NCBI RefSeq assembly: GCF_035974275.1
Contig: NZ_CP142422.1
Span: 4,712,001-4,776,000 of the forward strand
Origin: Chryseobacterium sp. MYb264
GTDB lineage: Bacteria; Bacteroidota; Bacteroidia; Flavobacteriales; Weeksellaceae
Length of the DNA: 64,000 bases
Direction of reading: 5' to 3'
Part shown: one piece after another, positions 1-8,460 of the stretch
How the letters are laid out: each line of letters opens with the position of its first letter
How positions within the stretch are numbered: position 1 is the stretch's first letter
Notes under the pieces: model-generated
Database searches by the model: none
The model's input: the letters and a program-made list of their open reading frames with translations, nothing else
What the model was told of the DNA's origin: nothing
Translations under genes and position numbers: made by a program

Positions 1-2009
1 CTTTTTGCAAATACGTTTACTGCAAACATTTCTTTGTTTGTAGGGAAGTATTCCCATTTCAAATCTAAGTTGTAGTTATCACTTGATTTGATGAATTGGT
101 TACCAATGATGGATACGTTATCCGGGCTGATGTACTCAATTGGCATCGTTTCAATCAAGATCGGTCTTGTTACAGTTTTGCTAAAAGAGAATCTTAAGTT
201 ATTCTTTGAATTAAGTGATTTTTTAACCGATAATGAAGGAAGAAACAGGTCTCTAGTTTTATCAAGGTTTGTTTTTTCCGGCGCACTTGGAGTAGCGTAA
301 TAGCGAATTAACGTCATATCTTTTTCGTAACGCGCTCCCAATAAAACATCCCAAGTTTCATCCGGTTTATAATTAATATTTACATATCCACCGTTAATGA
401 TTTGATAAATGCTTGAATAGAACTGAGAGACATCCGAACCTTCTCTATAGTGTAGGTAACCATTCGAAATAGATTTATTAAATACCGGATCAGGATTGTC
501 GATATCAATTACTACATCAGTATTTGCAATACTGTTAGGATATCCGAAAACGTATCTGTAGGAGTTTTTTCTAAAATCTGTAAATCCGTTATATCCAAGT
601 GAAATTTGTAAAGGATATTCTTTTTTATCTCCTTTTTCGCCTAAAGAAAGCTGGTATTCTGCAAATGCAGATCCGTAGAATCTTGAATCAACATCTAAAT
701 ATTGACGAATCAGGTTGTTAGATCCGTATCTTAAAGACAATTGCCCGTCAGGAAGACGTTCTCCTGTATTAAGGTTGATTTGGTTACCATCAAATATTTT
801 TCTGTCTGGCTGGCTATAGTTATTAATTACATAGCTAATTCCTGCTTTTACATTGTTTCTCTCATTAATTTTTTGAGAAGCAGTAAGTTGTAGATCTAAA
901 AATCTTGAAATATCTAATTGGTTTGTTCTAAAGAAACCATCATTTATATTCTGAACTCTTTGATCTTTATATCCGTAATTATCTTCAATGATGTTTGATG
1001 CACTCTGAAGATAAAAGGCATTAAAATTAATATTGGTACCTCTGTTTTTATATCCTAAACCTAGCAATGTAGAAGATTCAGTTTCGTAGATATATTGTTT
1101 TCTTGTTAAGAAGTTATTGAAGATAATATCAGTTTCTCCCTGAGATCTGAATTGGTTATTAGCTCCTTCTTTATAAGAAAATTTTGATCCTTGATTTAAT
1201 GAGAATAATACACTGAAAATACCAGATTCACCTGCTTTTAATTTTTGAGCAGTAGTAAAACCAATACTTGTATTAGGCATAGATTTAATACTGTTGACTT
1301 TCCAAGAATCTTTAAATGAGTTTAAAGACTCCTCTCTTGTAAAATTATAAGTACTTGGTCTTGAGTTTCTGATTTCACTAGGCAATCTTCTGTCTCCAGA
1401 ATTTAATCCTAAATATCCGTCAAAACCACTTGCACTTTCAGATCTTTTAAAATTATCTCTGAATGTGCTTAAAGTATTTACTCCAACACTGAATTCTACC
1501 TTAGTAAAAGGTTTATCTATCGTCAGCGTTTCAATATCGAAAGTAGCACCTGCAAAATCTCCGTAAAGATTAGAGTTAAATGTTTTGTAAATATTTAATT
1601 TACCTACAACATCTGTTGGGAATTGCTTTAAAGCAATAATTTTTTGGAAAGGGTTATTAGATGGAGAACCAAGGCCGTTGATTAATAAATAATTATATCT
1701 TTCTTCCAAACCTCTCACGAAAAGCCCTCTTCCCTCTACGGTAGTGATTCCCGTTACTTTAGTAAGACCTTGCTCAACGTTTGAGATTCCTTTTCTGGAA
1801 ATTTCCTCTGCACTTACAGCCTGTTTCTGAATAATGGCTTTCTTTTGTTCTCCTAGTACAGCAGTCTCTGTTTTCTTGCTTGTACTTCCTTGAATAACTA
1901 CGCCTTCAATTCTTTTTTCTTTTTTTATCGTATCCTGTTTAGTGTCTTGAGCATAAAACACAGATCCTGATAAAAATAAAACTGCAATGCTCAGTCTATT
2001 TATTTTCAT
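1..2009 (-). CDS. TonB-dependent outer-membrane receptor (C-terminus beyond window)
   Basis: The minus strand is open from the ATG at 2009 to the window edge, about 669 codons. The N-terminus is a signal peptide (MKINRLSIAVLFLSGSVFYAQ). A plug domain follows: residues around 60-160 contain the ISNVEQGLTKVTGI and GRGLFVRGLEERY motifs usual for TonB receptors, then a long aromatic-rich, alternating stretch typical of beta-barrel strands. There is no N-terminal carboxypeptidase-like domain, unlike SusC-type proteins. It should import a ligand across the outer membrane using TonB/ExbBD energy; the substrate is not evident. It is transcribed divergently from a two-component pair, so control by that pair is possible but is inference. 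A weak -7-like TTCCTTTG lies about 30 nt upstream. Confidence 0.93.
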   Translation of the reverse strand, partial: MKINRLSIAVLFLSGSVFYAQDTKQDTIKKEKRIEGVVIQGSTSKKTETAVLGEQKKAIIQKQAVSAEEISRKGISNVEQGLTKVTGITTVEGRGLFVRGLEERYNYLLINGLGSPSNNPFQKIIALKQFPTDVVGKLNIYKTFNSNLYGDFAGATFDIETLTIDKPFTKVEFSVGVNTLSTFRDNFKRSESASGFDGYLGLNSGDRRLPSEIRNSRPSTYNFTREESLNSFKDSWKVNSIKSMPNTSIGFTTAQKLKAGESGIFSVLFSLNQGSKFSYKEGANNQFRSQGETDIIFNNFLTRKQYIYETESSTLLGLGYKNRGTNINFNAFYLQSASNIIEDNYGYKDQRVQNINDGFFRTNQLDISRFLDLQLTASQKINERNNVKAGISYVINNYSQPDRKIFDGNQINLNTGERLPDGQLSLRYGSNNLIRQYLDVDSRFYGSAFAEYQLSLGEKGDKKEYPLQISLGYNGFTDFRKNSYRYVFGYPNSIANTDVVIDIDNPDPVFNKSISNGYLHYREGSDVSQFYSSIYQIINGGYVNINYKPDETWDVLLGARYEKDMTLIRYYATPSAPEKTNLDKTRDLFLPSLSVKKSLNSKNNLRFSFSKTVTRPILIETMPIEYISPDNVSIIGNQFIKSSDNYNLDLKWEYFPTNKEMFAVNVFAK

Positions 2010-2153
2010 TATTTACTTACTTTATTACTAGATTCTTTCGGTGCAAAGGAATAAAAGTTATACGGGGAAAATGGTTTAGTAAATTTTAATTTTTTTTTAA
2101 CTAAACATTAAGAAAAGAGTATTTTTGTTAACTTTATGTGAACGATAATCCTT

Positions 2154-2187
2154 TTGTTAAACTGTCATTAAAATATTATTAACTTTG
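2154..2187 (+). promoter_or_regulatory. Promoter of the response-regulator operon
   Basis: TTG at 2154-2156 and TAACTTTG at 2180-2187 match the Bacteroidetes -33/-7 promoter (spacing 23, at the upper limit). The predicted start lies just before the ATG at 2205. Confidence 0.55.
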
Positions 2188-2204
2188 AATCGTAAAAATT
2201 AGAA

Positions 2205-2882
2205 ATGAACCAAAAGAAAATCCTCTTAATAGACGATGAACTGGATATTTTAGAGATTCTGTCTTACAACTTAGAAAAAGAAGGCTACGATATTTATACG
2301 GCCACCAACGGTAACGAAGGTATCGATAAAGCCAAAGAAATTGTCCCGGATCTTATTTTATTGGACGTCATGATGCCTGAAAAAGATGGTATCGAAACAT
2401 GCCAGGAACTTCGCAAGATCAAAGAACTTCAGAAAACTCTGATTGTTTTCCTTTCTGCAAGAAGTGAAGAATTCTCACAATTGGCAGGTTTCCAGGCAGG
2501 AGCCAATGACTATATTGTAAAGCTGATCAAACCGAAAATCCTTATTTCTAAAGTTAATGCTTTATTACAATTAACTTCTCAGGTTTCTGATAATGCTAAA
2601 TTAATAGAAATCGGTGATTTAGTGATCGATAAGGATAACTTCAGAGTATCGAAAGCGGGACAGCAGTTTTTACTTCCTAAAAAAGAATTCGATCTGCTGT
2701 ATCTTTTAGCTTCCAACACCGAAAAAGTTTTTAAAAGAGAAGAAATTCTTGAAAAAGTCTGGGGGAACGATGTTATTGTGGGCGAAAGAACCATAGACGT
2801 TCATATCAGAAGATTAAGAGAAAAGCTTGGTATCAATACCATTCAGACATTAAAGGGAATTGGGTATAAACTTATTGTTTAA
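2205..2882 (+). CDS. OmpR/PhoB-family response regulator
   Basis: A 225-aa DNA-binding regulator. The receiver domain (about 1-120) has the acidic pair D10-D11, phospho-acceptor D54 in LILLDVMMPEKDG, S84 and the conserved K106. The C-terminal half (about 130-225) is a winged helix of the OmpR type, ending with RTIDVHIRRLREKLG and TLKGIGYKL. One oddity is DYIVKLIKP, where most receivers have K-P after the conserved lysine; here the next residue is Leu. The histidine kinase gene starts 48 nt downstream, so the two very likely form a two-component system. The pair resembles PhoP/PhoR-type systems, but the signal is not known. Confidence 0.95.
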   Translation: MNQKKILLIDDELDILEILSYNLEKEGYDIYTATNGNEGIDKAKEIVPDLILLDVMMPEKDGIETCQELRKIKELQKTLIVFLSARSEEFSQLAGFQAGANDYIVKLIKPKILISKVNALLQLTSQVSDNAKLIEIGDLVIDKDNFRVSKAGQQFLLPKKEFDLLYLLASNTEKVFKREEILEKVWGNDVIVGERTIDVHIRRLREKLGINTIQTLKGIGYKLIV

Positions 2883-2930
2883 TACTCAGTTTCTTAATTT
2901 TATAACAAACCATTAAAAAACTTTGTAAAA

Positions 2931-3962
2931 TTGAAATTTTACAGACTCACCCTCGTCGCCTCTTGTCTTCTGACATTGGTGATGTTTCTTTTAGTTATCA
3001 TTTTTGATTCACTAAAAGATATCTATTACAGTACCCCGTTCTTCAAAATAGGCTTGTTTATATGCCTTCTTGTGATTTTCGTCATCAATTACGTTGTTCT
3101 GGAATTATTGTTTAATTATTACGGTAAAAAACAGGTTCGCGGTCTTTCGCAGCTTTTACCACAGGAAATCGTAAACGATAATCACGAAAATATTACTATT
3201 AAAGAATTGGGAGAACGATTTTCCGATCTTAATCAGCAAAAAGTCACAGAAATTGACATGATGAAGGAAATGGAAAGCTACCGTAAAGAGTATATCGGAA
3301 ACGTTTCTCACGAGCTTAAAACTCCTCTTTTTTCTATTCAGGGATATGTTGAAACACTGCGTGATGGCGGAGTCGATAACCTCACCATTCGAGACAAATA
3401 TCTGGAAAGAATTGATAAATCTGTGGAAAGACTGATTGCCATTGTTACCGATTTAGATATGATCAACAGACTGGAAGCAGGTGAAATTAATCTTACGGTC
3501 TCCAGATTTGACGTTAATCTTTTAATTAAAGAAATTTTTGATCTTCTTGATCTGGAAGCGGAGAAGCATAATGCAACGCTGCAGATTCAGACCCTGCAGC
3601 CGCAAATTTTTGTTGATGCTGATAAGCAAAAGGTTTCCCAGGTATTTATCAATTTAATTTCAAATGCCATTCATTATGCCAACCGTCAGGAAGCTAAAGT
3701 AGTGGTAAAAACGAGCGTTCTGAAAAATAAAGTGTTAATAGAAGTCATAGACAACGGAATGGGAATAAAATCAGAAAGTTTACCCAGAATCTTCGAAAGA
3801 TTTTATCGGGTTGAAACCAGCCGAAGTCGAAGAGAAGGTGGTTCAGGACTGGGGCTAGCAATCGTAAAACATATCCTGGAAGCCCATAACGAAAACATTA
3901 ACGTGGAGAGCGTTTATCTCGAAGGTACCAAGTTTAGTTTTATGCTTGAAAAAAGTAAATAA
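2931..3962 (+). CDS. Membrane sensor histidine kinase
   Basis: A 343-aa kinase starting at TTG. Two N-terminal membrane segments (about 7-26 and 37-60) enclose only a short external loop, so it may sense membrane or partner state rather than a large ligand. The HisKA H-box YIGNVSHELKTP holds H127; the N-box is near N245, the G1 box DNGMGI near 274-279, and the G2 box GGSGLGLAI near 303-311. All ATP-binding motifs are present, so it should be active. It is the likely partner of the regulator encoded just upstream. Confidence 0.93.
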   Translation: MKFYRLTLVASCLLTLVMFLLVIIFDSLKDIYYSTPFFKIGLFICLLVIFVINYVVLELLFNYYGKKQVRGLSQLLPQEIVNDNHENITIKELGERFSDLNQQKVTEIDMMKEMESYRKEYIGNVSHELKTPLFSIQGYVETLRDGGVDNLTIRDKYLERIDKSVERLIAIVTDLDMINRLEAGEINLTVSRFDVNLLIKEIFDLLDLEAEKHNATLQIQTLQPQIFVDADKQKVSQVFINLISNAIHYANRQEAKVVVKTSVLKNKVLIEVIDNGMGIKSESLPRIFERFYRVETSRSRREGGSGLGLAIVKHILEAHNENINVESVYLEGTKFSFMLEKSK

Positions 3963-4015
3963 TTTTTGCAAAATGTAAGAAAAAAAAATATTTTAAAAAA
4001 TCCATAAATATTTTT

Positions 4016-4043
4016 TTGTCACCTATCATTTATTTTATATTTG
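4016..4043 (+). promoter_or_regulatory. Promoter of the PRiA4_ORF3-type gene
   Basis: TTTG ending at 4018, a 17-nt spacer, then TATATTTG at 4036-4043: a full match to the Bacteroidetes promoter, 52 nt before the ATG at 4096. Confidence 0.65.
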
Positions 4044-4095
4044 CAAGAGAGATTTATCATAATAACAAAGGCAAAAAAGTAATTTAAAAACTGAT

Positions 4096-4689
4096 ATGGT
4101 TTACAAAATCCGCGTAATATTAGATGCGAAAGAAGATATTTTCCGTGATATCGAAGTTAAAGGAAAACAGACGCTGTGGAACTTACATTTAGGTGTTAAA
4201 AGTGCATTCAGCTTGCAGGGAGACGAGCTTTCTACTTTTAACTTACTGGAAGAGGATGGAACAATAGTTAAAAGTGTTCCGTTAGAAGATATGAGTGATG
4301 ACGGTGATGGAGAGATTATGTCTGATGTTTATATTGATGAGGCTTTTGAGAAAGCAGGAGATAAAGCTCAGTTCCAGTACGGACTGCTTGACCTTTGGGA
4401 ATTTTTCTGTGAACTGGTGGAGGTTATTGATGAAACAAAAGGCGTTAATTATCCTATTACCGTATACAGATTCGGAAATGTGCCTTTAAAAGCGCCAAGC
4501 AAAAGCGGTAATGCGGGAGGATCTAAAAAGAAATCGACTCCTTTAATGGATGATGATTTTGGATTTGATGACTTTGCAGGAGGTAACAATTTTGCAGATG
4601 AAGATGATGACAACTTCGATGACGACGATGACGATGACTACAACGATGATGCTTTCGATGATGACGATGACAACGATGATGAAAGATAA
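4096..4689 (+). CDS. PRiA4 ORF3-like (IS1096 TnpR passenger-type) acidic protein
   Basis: A 197-aa protein. Residues 1-130 (MVYKIRVILDAKEDIFRDIE, then TLWNLHLGVKSAF) resemble the plasmid pRiA4b ORF-3 family, which databases also label IS1096 passenger TnpR; the biochemical function is unknown. The last ~45 residues are almost entirely Asp with a few Asn, Phe and Glu, a strongly acidic and probably disordered tail. It stands alone with its own promoter and a good terminator, in a core-like context, so the mobile-element name is probably historical. Confidence 0.75.
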   Translation: MVYKIRVILDAKEDIFRDIEVKGKQTLWNLHLGVKSAFSLQGDELSTFNLLEEDGTIVKSVPLEDMSDDGDGEIMSDVYIDEAFEKAGDKAQFQYGLLDLWEFFCELVEVIDETKGVNYPITVYRFGNVPLKAPSKSGNAGGSKKKSTPLMDDDFGFDDFAGGNNFADEDDDNFDDDDDDDYNDDAFDDDDDNDDER

Positions 4690-4714
4690 TTGCAAAAGCA
4701 TTTAAAATATTCCG

Positions 4715-4742
4715 GCCCTGAATTTCAATTCGGGGCTTTTTT
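4715..4742 (+). terminator. Rho-independent terminator
   Basis: GCCCTGAAT and ATTCGGGGC form a 9-bp stem followed by TTTTTT, 25 nt after the preceding stop codon. Confidence 0.85.
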
Positions 4743-4778
4743 GTGCTTTAAAACAAATGGGTTGAAACATCTTTTTTT

Positions 4779-4898
4779 GGAGCTGTTTCCAGCTTTCGCT
4801 ACTCGCTTTTTTTCTTTCAGTTTCGGCAGCTTGCAGAGACAGCTGCCGAAACTGAAAGAAAAAAGAGCTCAAACATGCCGCTCAATCTGGGCTAGGGA
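4779..4898 (+). repeat. REP-like palindromic intergenic repeat, copy 1
   Basis: Conserved flanks (AGCTGTTTCCAGCTTTCG on the left, CAATCTGGGCTAGGG on the right) surround a variable centre, here a near-perfect hairpin with arms around CTTTCAGTTTCGGCAGCT and its complement. The flanks match two other copies at 34776-34849 and 39772-39870. It is non-coding; the open frame running through it is incidental. Confidence 0.75.
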
Positions 4899-4988
4899 AG
4901 TGGTCGGTTTATTTAAGGACAGCCCGTTTTTTAAAATGATCCAACGATCAATCATCTGAAATTAGATAAGATTCTGAGGTTATTTCTT

Positions 4989-4996
4989 TATTTTTG
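4989..4996 (+). promoter_or_regulatory. -7 promoter element of prmA
   Basis: TATTTTTG matches TAnnTTTG. It overlaps a possible TTG start at 4994, so translation must begin downstream, at the ATG at 5012. Confidence 0.6.
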
Positions 4997-5011
4997 CAGC
5001 AAATTAGTCAC

Positions 5012-5839
5012 ATGCAAAATTATTTAGAATTCAATTTTAAGATTTCTCCCCTTCAGCCATGGAACGAAATATTAATGGCAGAACTTATTGAAATAGGTTT
5101 CGACAGTTTTACAGAAGAAATTGATGGGATTTTAGGATATATTCAGACCGAATTATTTAATGAAGAAGCGCTGAATGCATTACCTCTTTTTCAGAATGAA
5201 GAAGTGAAGATCGAATATACTTTCGAAGAAATGCCCAATATCAACTGGAACGAAGAATGGGAAAAGAATTTCGAACCTATTAATATTGATGATAAAGTTC
5301 TGATCCGTGCAGAATTCCATGAATCTGTTCCCGGAATGCATGAAATTATCATTCAGCCAAAAATGTCTTTTGGAACCGGACATCACCCGACAACACATTT
5401 GATGATTCAGCAGATGATGGATATCGATTGTAAAGATAAAAAAGTACTGGATATGGGTTGCGGAACTTCGGTATTGGCAATTTATGCAAAACAGATCGGA
5501 GCCGGAGATACAAAAGCCATTGATATCGACGAGTGGTCGGTCGAAAACTCAAAAGAAAACGCAGCCAGAAATAATGTGGAATTAGACATTGAACAGGGAA
5601 CTGCAGACCATTTAGGCAAAGAAAATTACGATATTATTTTAGCCAATATCAACAGAAATATTCTTATTTCTGATATTCCGACCTATGTTTCCGTACTGAA
5701 TAACGGTGGAAAATTATTGCTTTCAGGATTGTGTTTCTTCGATGTTGATGATATTTTGGAGGTTTGTAATGAAAATAACTTAACGCTTACCAAAAAACTT
5801 CAACGTGAAGAATGGGTAAGTTTATTGCTTGAAAAATAA
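5012..5839 (+). CDS. prmA: Ribosomal protein L11 methyltransferase
   Basis: A 275-aa SAM-dependent enzyme that methylates ribosomal protein L11. The PrmA hallmark GTGHHPTT is at 121-128, and the SAM-binding motif I VLDMGCGTSVLA at 145-156. Further on, DIILANINRNIL is the substrate/SAM loop equivalent to the NPP-like motif of this family. Length is slightly short of the ~290 aa of enterobacterial PrmA, normal for Bacteroidetes. The ATG at 5012 is chosen because the longer frame would start inside the -7 promoter box. Confidence 0.92.
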   Translation: MQNYLEFNFKISPLQPWNEILMAELIEIGFDSFTEEIDGILGYIQTELFNEEALNALPLFQNEEVKIEYTFEEMPNINWNEEWEKNFEPINIDDKVLIRAEFHESVPGMHEIIIQPKMSFGTGHHPTTHLMIQQMMDIDCKDKKVLDMGCGTSVLAIYAKQIGAGDTKAIDIDEWSVENSKENAARNNVELDIEQGTADHLGKENYDIILANINRNILISDIPTYVSVLNNGGKLLLSGLCFFDVDDILEVCNENNLTLTKKLQREEWVSLLLEK

Positions 5840-5859
5840 AAAACACTGAAAATAGTGAT

Positions 5860-6705
5860 ATGAAAACTTTATTTACGGTTTTATTTTTATTCATTGTCCA
5901 GATTTTTTCTGCTCAGGAAGAAGAAATAGAATATGCAAACGGGATTTTTAACTTTCAAGAAAATAAAACGCAAAAAATATTCACAGACGGGACGAGAATT
6001 CGACAATCTCCTAACGTAAATGCTCAGATTTTAGATTCGCTGCAAACCAATCAGCTGGTTTTAATTCTTAAACAAGATGAAACGATTCTGAAATTAGGGG
6101 AAAGAAGAGCCAATTGGTATAAAATCTCTTATCAGAAAGATGATAAAACCTCTGAAGGATATGTGTGGGGAGGAAATCTTTGTGTAGGATACCGAAATAA
6201 AAATGGTTATGATTTTCTTTTTGGGTTAACGAAAACGATCAATAAAAAAGATAAACAATATCCTGAAATCAATATTCAGCAAAATATTGCTTCTGTAAAA
6301 GTAGTGGAAGGAAATACCTTACTCGATGAAGTTTCTTTTGAGACCGGTTCTGCAGAAAGCTTGAGTTATGGAACGTTTACTATAGAAAGCAATCATAAAC
6401 TGCAAAACGTAGAACTCACTTTAAAAGCGATGGTATCCGGTGAAGCATGTGGAATCGCAAGCTATGATCAATATGTTTTATTCAAGGATAAAAAACTGAT
6501 TACTCTGCCGCAACTGATGAACGTTGGAGATGCCGATATTTACTATCACTCCGAAGAATTTGTTTTTCCGAATGATAAAGGCGGAATTCCGAATGCATTT
6601 ATCTTTAAAATGGAGGAAATGGAAAAAGATGATCATGATCGGGAAAAAAAGAAAAAAGCGTCGAAAATCTATCTTTGGGACGGAAATTCTTACAAGCTGA
6701 AATAA
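5860..6705 (+). CDS. Secreted SH3-domain protein
   Basis: A 281-aa protein with a clear signal peptide (MKTLFTVLFLFIVQIFSAQ). Residues about 40-110 form a bacterial SH3 domain: TRIRQSPNVNAQILDSL, NWYKISY and a GYVWGGNLC end. The C-terminal ~150 residues are not recognised. Bacterial SH3 domains usually bind peptidoglycan or wall peptides, so a cell-envelope role is plausible. It begins 20 nt after prmA and may be cotranscribed with it; a terminator follows. Confidence 0.75.
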   Translation: MKTLFTVLFLFIVQIFSAQEEEIEYANGIFNFQENKTQKIFTDGTRIRQSPNVNAQILDSLQTNQLVLILKQDETILKLGERRANWYKISYQKDDKTSEGYVWGGNLCVGYRNKNGYDFLFGLTKTINKKDKQYPEINIQQNIASVKVVEGNTLLDEVSFETGSAESLSYGTFTIESNHKLQNVELTLKAMVSGEACGIASYDQYVLFKDKKLITLPQLMNVGDADIYYHSEEFVFPNDKGGIPNAFIFKMEEMEKDDHDREKKKKASKIYLWDGNSYKLK

Positions 6706-6721
6706 TATATACTATACATCT

Positions 6722-6751
6722 TAAAACCACTGTATGCTTACGGTGGTTTTT
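6722..6751 (+). terminator. Rho-independent terminator
   Basis: AAAACCACTG pairs with CGGTGGTTTT (one mismatch) and a short T run follows, directly after the SH3 gene. Confidence 0.75.
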
Positions 6752-6769
6752 GCTTGGGTATTTTGTTTG

Positions 6770-7560
6770 CCACGAATGCACGGATTTTTTATTTCCCGCA
6801 GATCGCGCAGATTTTCACAGATGTTGATGTTAATTTTTTATTGGTTAATCTTCGTGATCTCTAATCAATAGAGCGGCTTGGTGAGAATTGAAACGGTTAG
6901 GTGTCAAAAAAATCGGTGGGGCTTCGTGTTCAATATTTAAAGTGTAAGGAAAAGAAGGATCAGTATCAAAACTTTGGGAGAAATTGTTTAGATGTATTTT
7001 TTGCCACGAATGCACGAATATTTTTATTTCCCACAGATCGCAGATTTTCAGATGCTGCTGTTTCTGTTGGTTTTTCGCAGAGACGCAAAGATTTTTTTTA
7101 ATACTTGATGTTTTTAAGGCGCAAGGATTTTATCACAGATAAAATTGAGGGCAGTATATTATGGCCACGAATGCACGAATATTTTTATTTCCCACAAATC
7201 GCAGATTTTCAGATGCTGCTGTTTCTGTTGGTTTTTCGCAGAGACGCAAAGATTTTTTTTAATACTTGATGTTTTTAAGGCGCAAGGATTTTATCAAAGA
7301 TAAAATTGAGGGCAGTATATTATGGCCACGAATGCACGAATTTTTTTATATCCCACAGATCGCGCAGATGATATCGTTGTTTTTCTTTGTTTAAGCTTTG
7401 CGGTCTTTTATCAGTAGAACGGTTTGGTGAGACTTAAAACAGGAGTTGTCAAAAAAAATGGGTTGGCTTAAAGTACAAGGAAAAGAATCTGCGAGAGCAA
7501 AAAAATTCATCTTACATTCTCTAAACTTTTTGCCTAGTCCCCAACTTTTGTACTTGATCC
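6770..7560 (-). repeat. Composite dispersed repeat, copy 1 (with 161-bp tandem units)
   Basis: The complete unit spans 6957-7560. It opens with GGATCAGTATCAAAACTTTG and ends with the near-complement of GGATCAAGTACAAAAGTTGG, an imperfect terminal inverted repeat. Inside, a ~161-bp unit beginning GCCACGAATGCACGAAT starts at 7003, 7164 and, partly, 7325. An older partial unit (6770-6956) abuts on the left. No coding frame of significance. It lies directly past the terminator of the minus-strand tRNA-Pro/tRNA-Arg pair. Related copies: 10217-10544 and 56439-57249. Confidence 0.8.
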
Positions 7561-7596
7561 ATCAAATGTAGTAATACATGGGGCTAATATAAAAAC

Positions 7597-7625
7597 AAAA
7601 AACTCACAACAGAAGTTGTGAGTTT
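7597..7625 (-). terminator. Terminator of tRNA-Pro/tRNA-Arg (copy 1)
   Basis: On the minus strand AAACTCACAACTTCTGTTGTGAGTTT-type hairpin (arms ACTCACAAC/GTTGTGAGT) followed by T residues, immediately after tRNA-Arg. Confidence 0.8.
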
Positions 7626-7628
7626 AAG

Positions 7629-7702
7629 TGAGCGCGAAAGGATTCGAACCTTTGACCGTCTGCTTAGAAGGCAGATGCTCTATCCAGCTGAGCTACGCAC
7701 CC
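7629..7702 (-). tRNA. tRNA-Arg(TCT), copy 1
   Basis: A 74-nt cloverleaf on the minus strand: acceptor GGGTGCG/CGCGCTC, T-arm GGTTCGAATCC, anticodon loop CTTCTAA with anticodon TCT. Its sequence is the same as the second copy at 10621-10694. Confidence 0.95.
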
Positions 7703-7711
7703 TAAAATTGG

Positions 7712-7786
7712 TCGGGGCGGCAGGATTCGAACCTGCGACCTCCTGGTCCCAAACCAGGCGCGATGACCGGACTACGCTACGCCCCG
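7712..7786 (-). tRNA. tRNA-Pro(TGG), copy 1
   Basis: A 75-nt cloverleaf: acceptor CGGGGCG/CGCCCCG, T-arm GGTTCGAATCC, anticodon loop TTTGGGA with anticodon TGG. Nine nucleotides separate it from tRNA-Arg, so both are processed from one transcript. Same sequence as the copy at 10746-10820. Confidence 0.95.
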
Positions 7787-7832
7787 ATTGAGGTCATCTT
7801 TTTAACAAGAATTACCTTGTTTTTTGTGGTGG

Positions 7833-7840
7833 CAAATATA
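7833..7840 (-). promoter_or_regulatory. -7 element of tRNA operon copy 1
   Basis: The minus strand reads TATATTTG, a full TAnnTTTG match about 47 nt upstream of tRNA-Pro. No clear -33 TTG is seen, so the promoter may be weaker than that of copy 2. Confidence 0.5.
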
Positions 7841-8422
7841 TAATGTTTTTTTGAATTGTGAAAGGAAAATAGAAAATAAATTTAATTAATTTTAAGATTC
7901 TACTTCTGCGGTTAATTCACATCATTAATAACCATTAAGTTAGCTTTAGAAAAAAAATAAAAAAAAAGAGTTATGAATTTTTTTATTACGCATTGTGAAC
8001 GTATTGTCAACCCAATGCTTGTCACAATGGGCTTTTGCAACAGACTACGAAGTTCCTGATTGATTTATTTCATATGCAATATAAAAATCGAGGACAAGAA
8101 AACCACGAATACCGAGGATTTGGAAAATTTCTTTATTTTTTTGAAAGTTTGTAGTGTTAACAACAATATTTCTTTCGAACTGAACCAAGTGCTCTATTTT
8201 GGCGTCCCGGAATATCATTTCTTCCCTTCTTTAGTGCCAATGGGAATAAGTGGTTATCTTTATTTAATGCGAAAATTAATGTAACGGAGAGGGCGTGATG
8301 ATCAGAGTATTTTTTAATTAATTAAAGTTTCAATAGCGAATATGCAAAATTCTCATCTGTAAGGGGATAGGTTTTTGAGTGATCGTGAAATAGAGTTCAG
8401 TGCAGTGTAGGGCGGAGAACGA
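7841..8422. other. Gene-free spacer
   Basis: AT-rich, with no protein frame that has a credible start and family resemblance. A 74-codon open frame at 8060-8284 lacks a plausible start and is not recognised. No repeat or RNA gene was identified here. Confidence 0.5.
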
Positions 8423-8456
8423 TTTGTATTTTTTAGCTTTAAGAATACTATATTTG
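8423..8456 (+). promoter_or_regulatory. Promoter of the secreted nuclease
   Basis: TTTG at 8423-8426, a 22-nt spacer, then TATATTTG at 8449-8456. The ATG at 8461 is only five bases beyond the box, so the message would have an extremely short or absent leader. Confidence 0.6.
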
Positions 8457-8460
8457 CGAA

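Noticed and set aside
4690..4959. Open frame of 89 codons after the acidic protein
   Set aside because: It runs through a terminator and a REP-like palindrome, with no promoter of its own and no family resemblance.
6901..7101. Open frame of 66 codons near 7 kb
   Set aside because: It lies wholly in the composite repeat; the same words in other copies are in other frames or contain stops.
8060..8284. Open frame of 74 codons before the nuclease
   Set aside because: No credible start, no family resemblance, and composition like the surrounding spacer.
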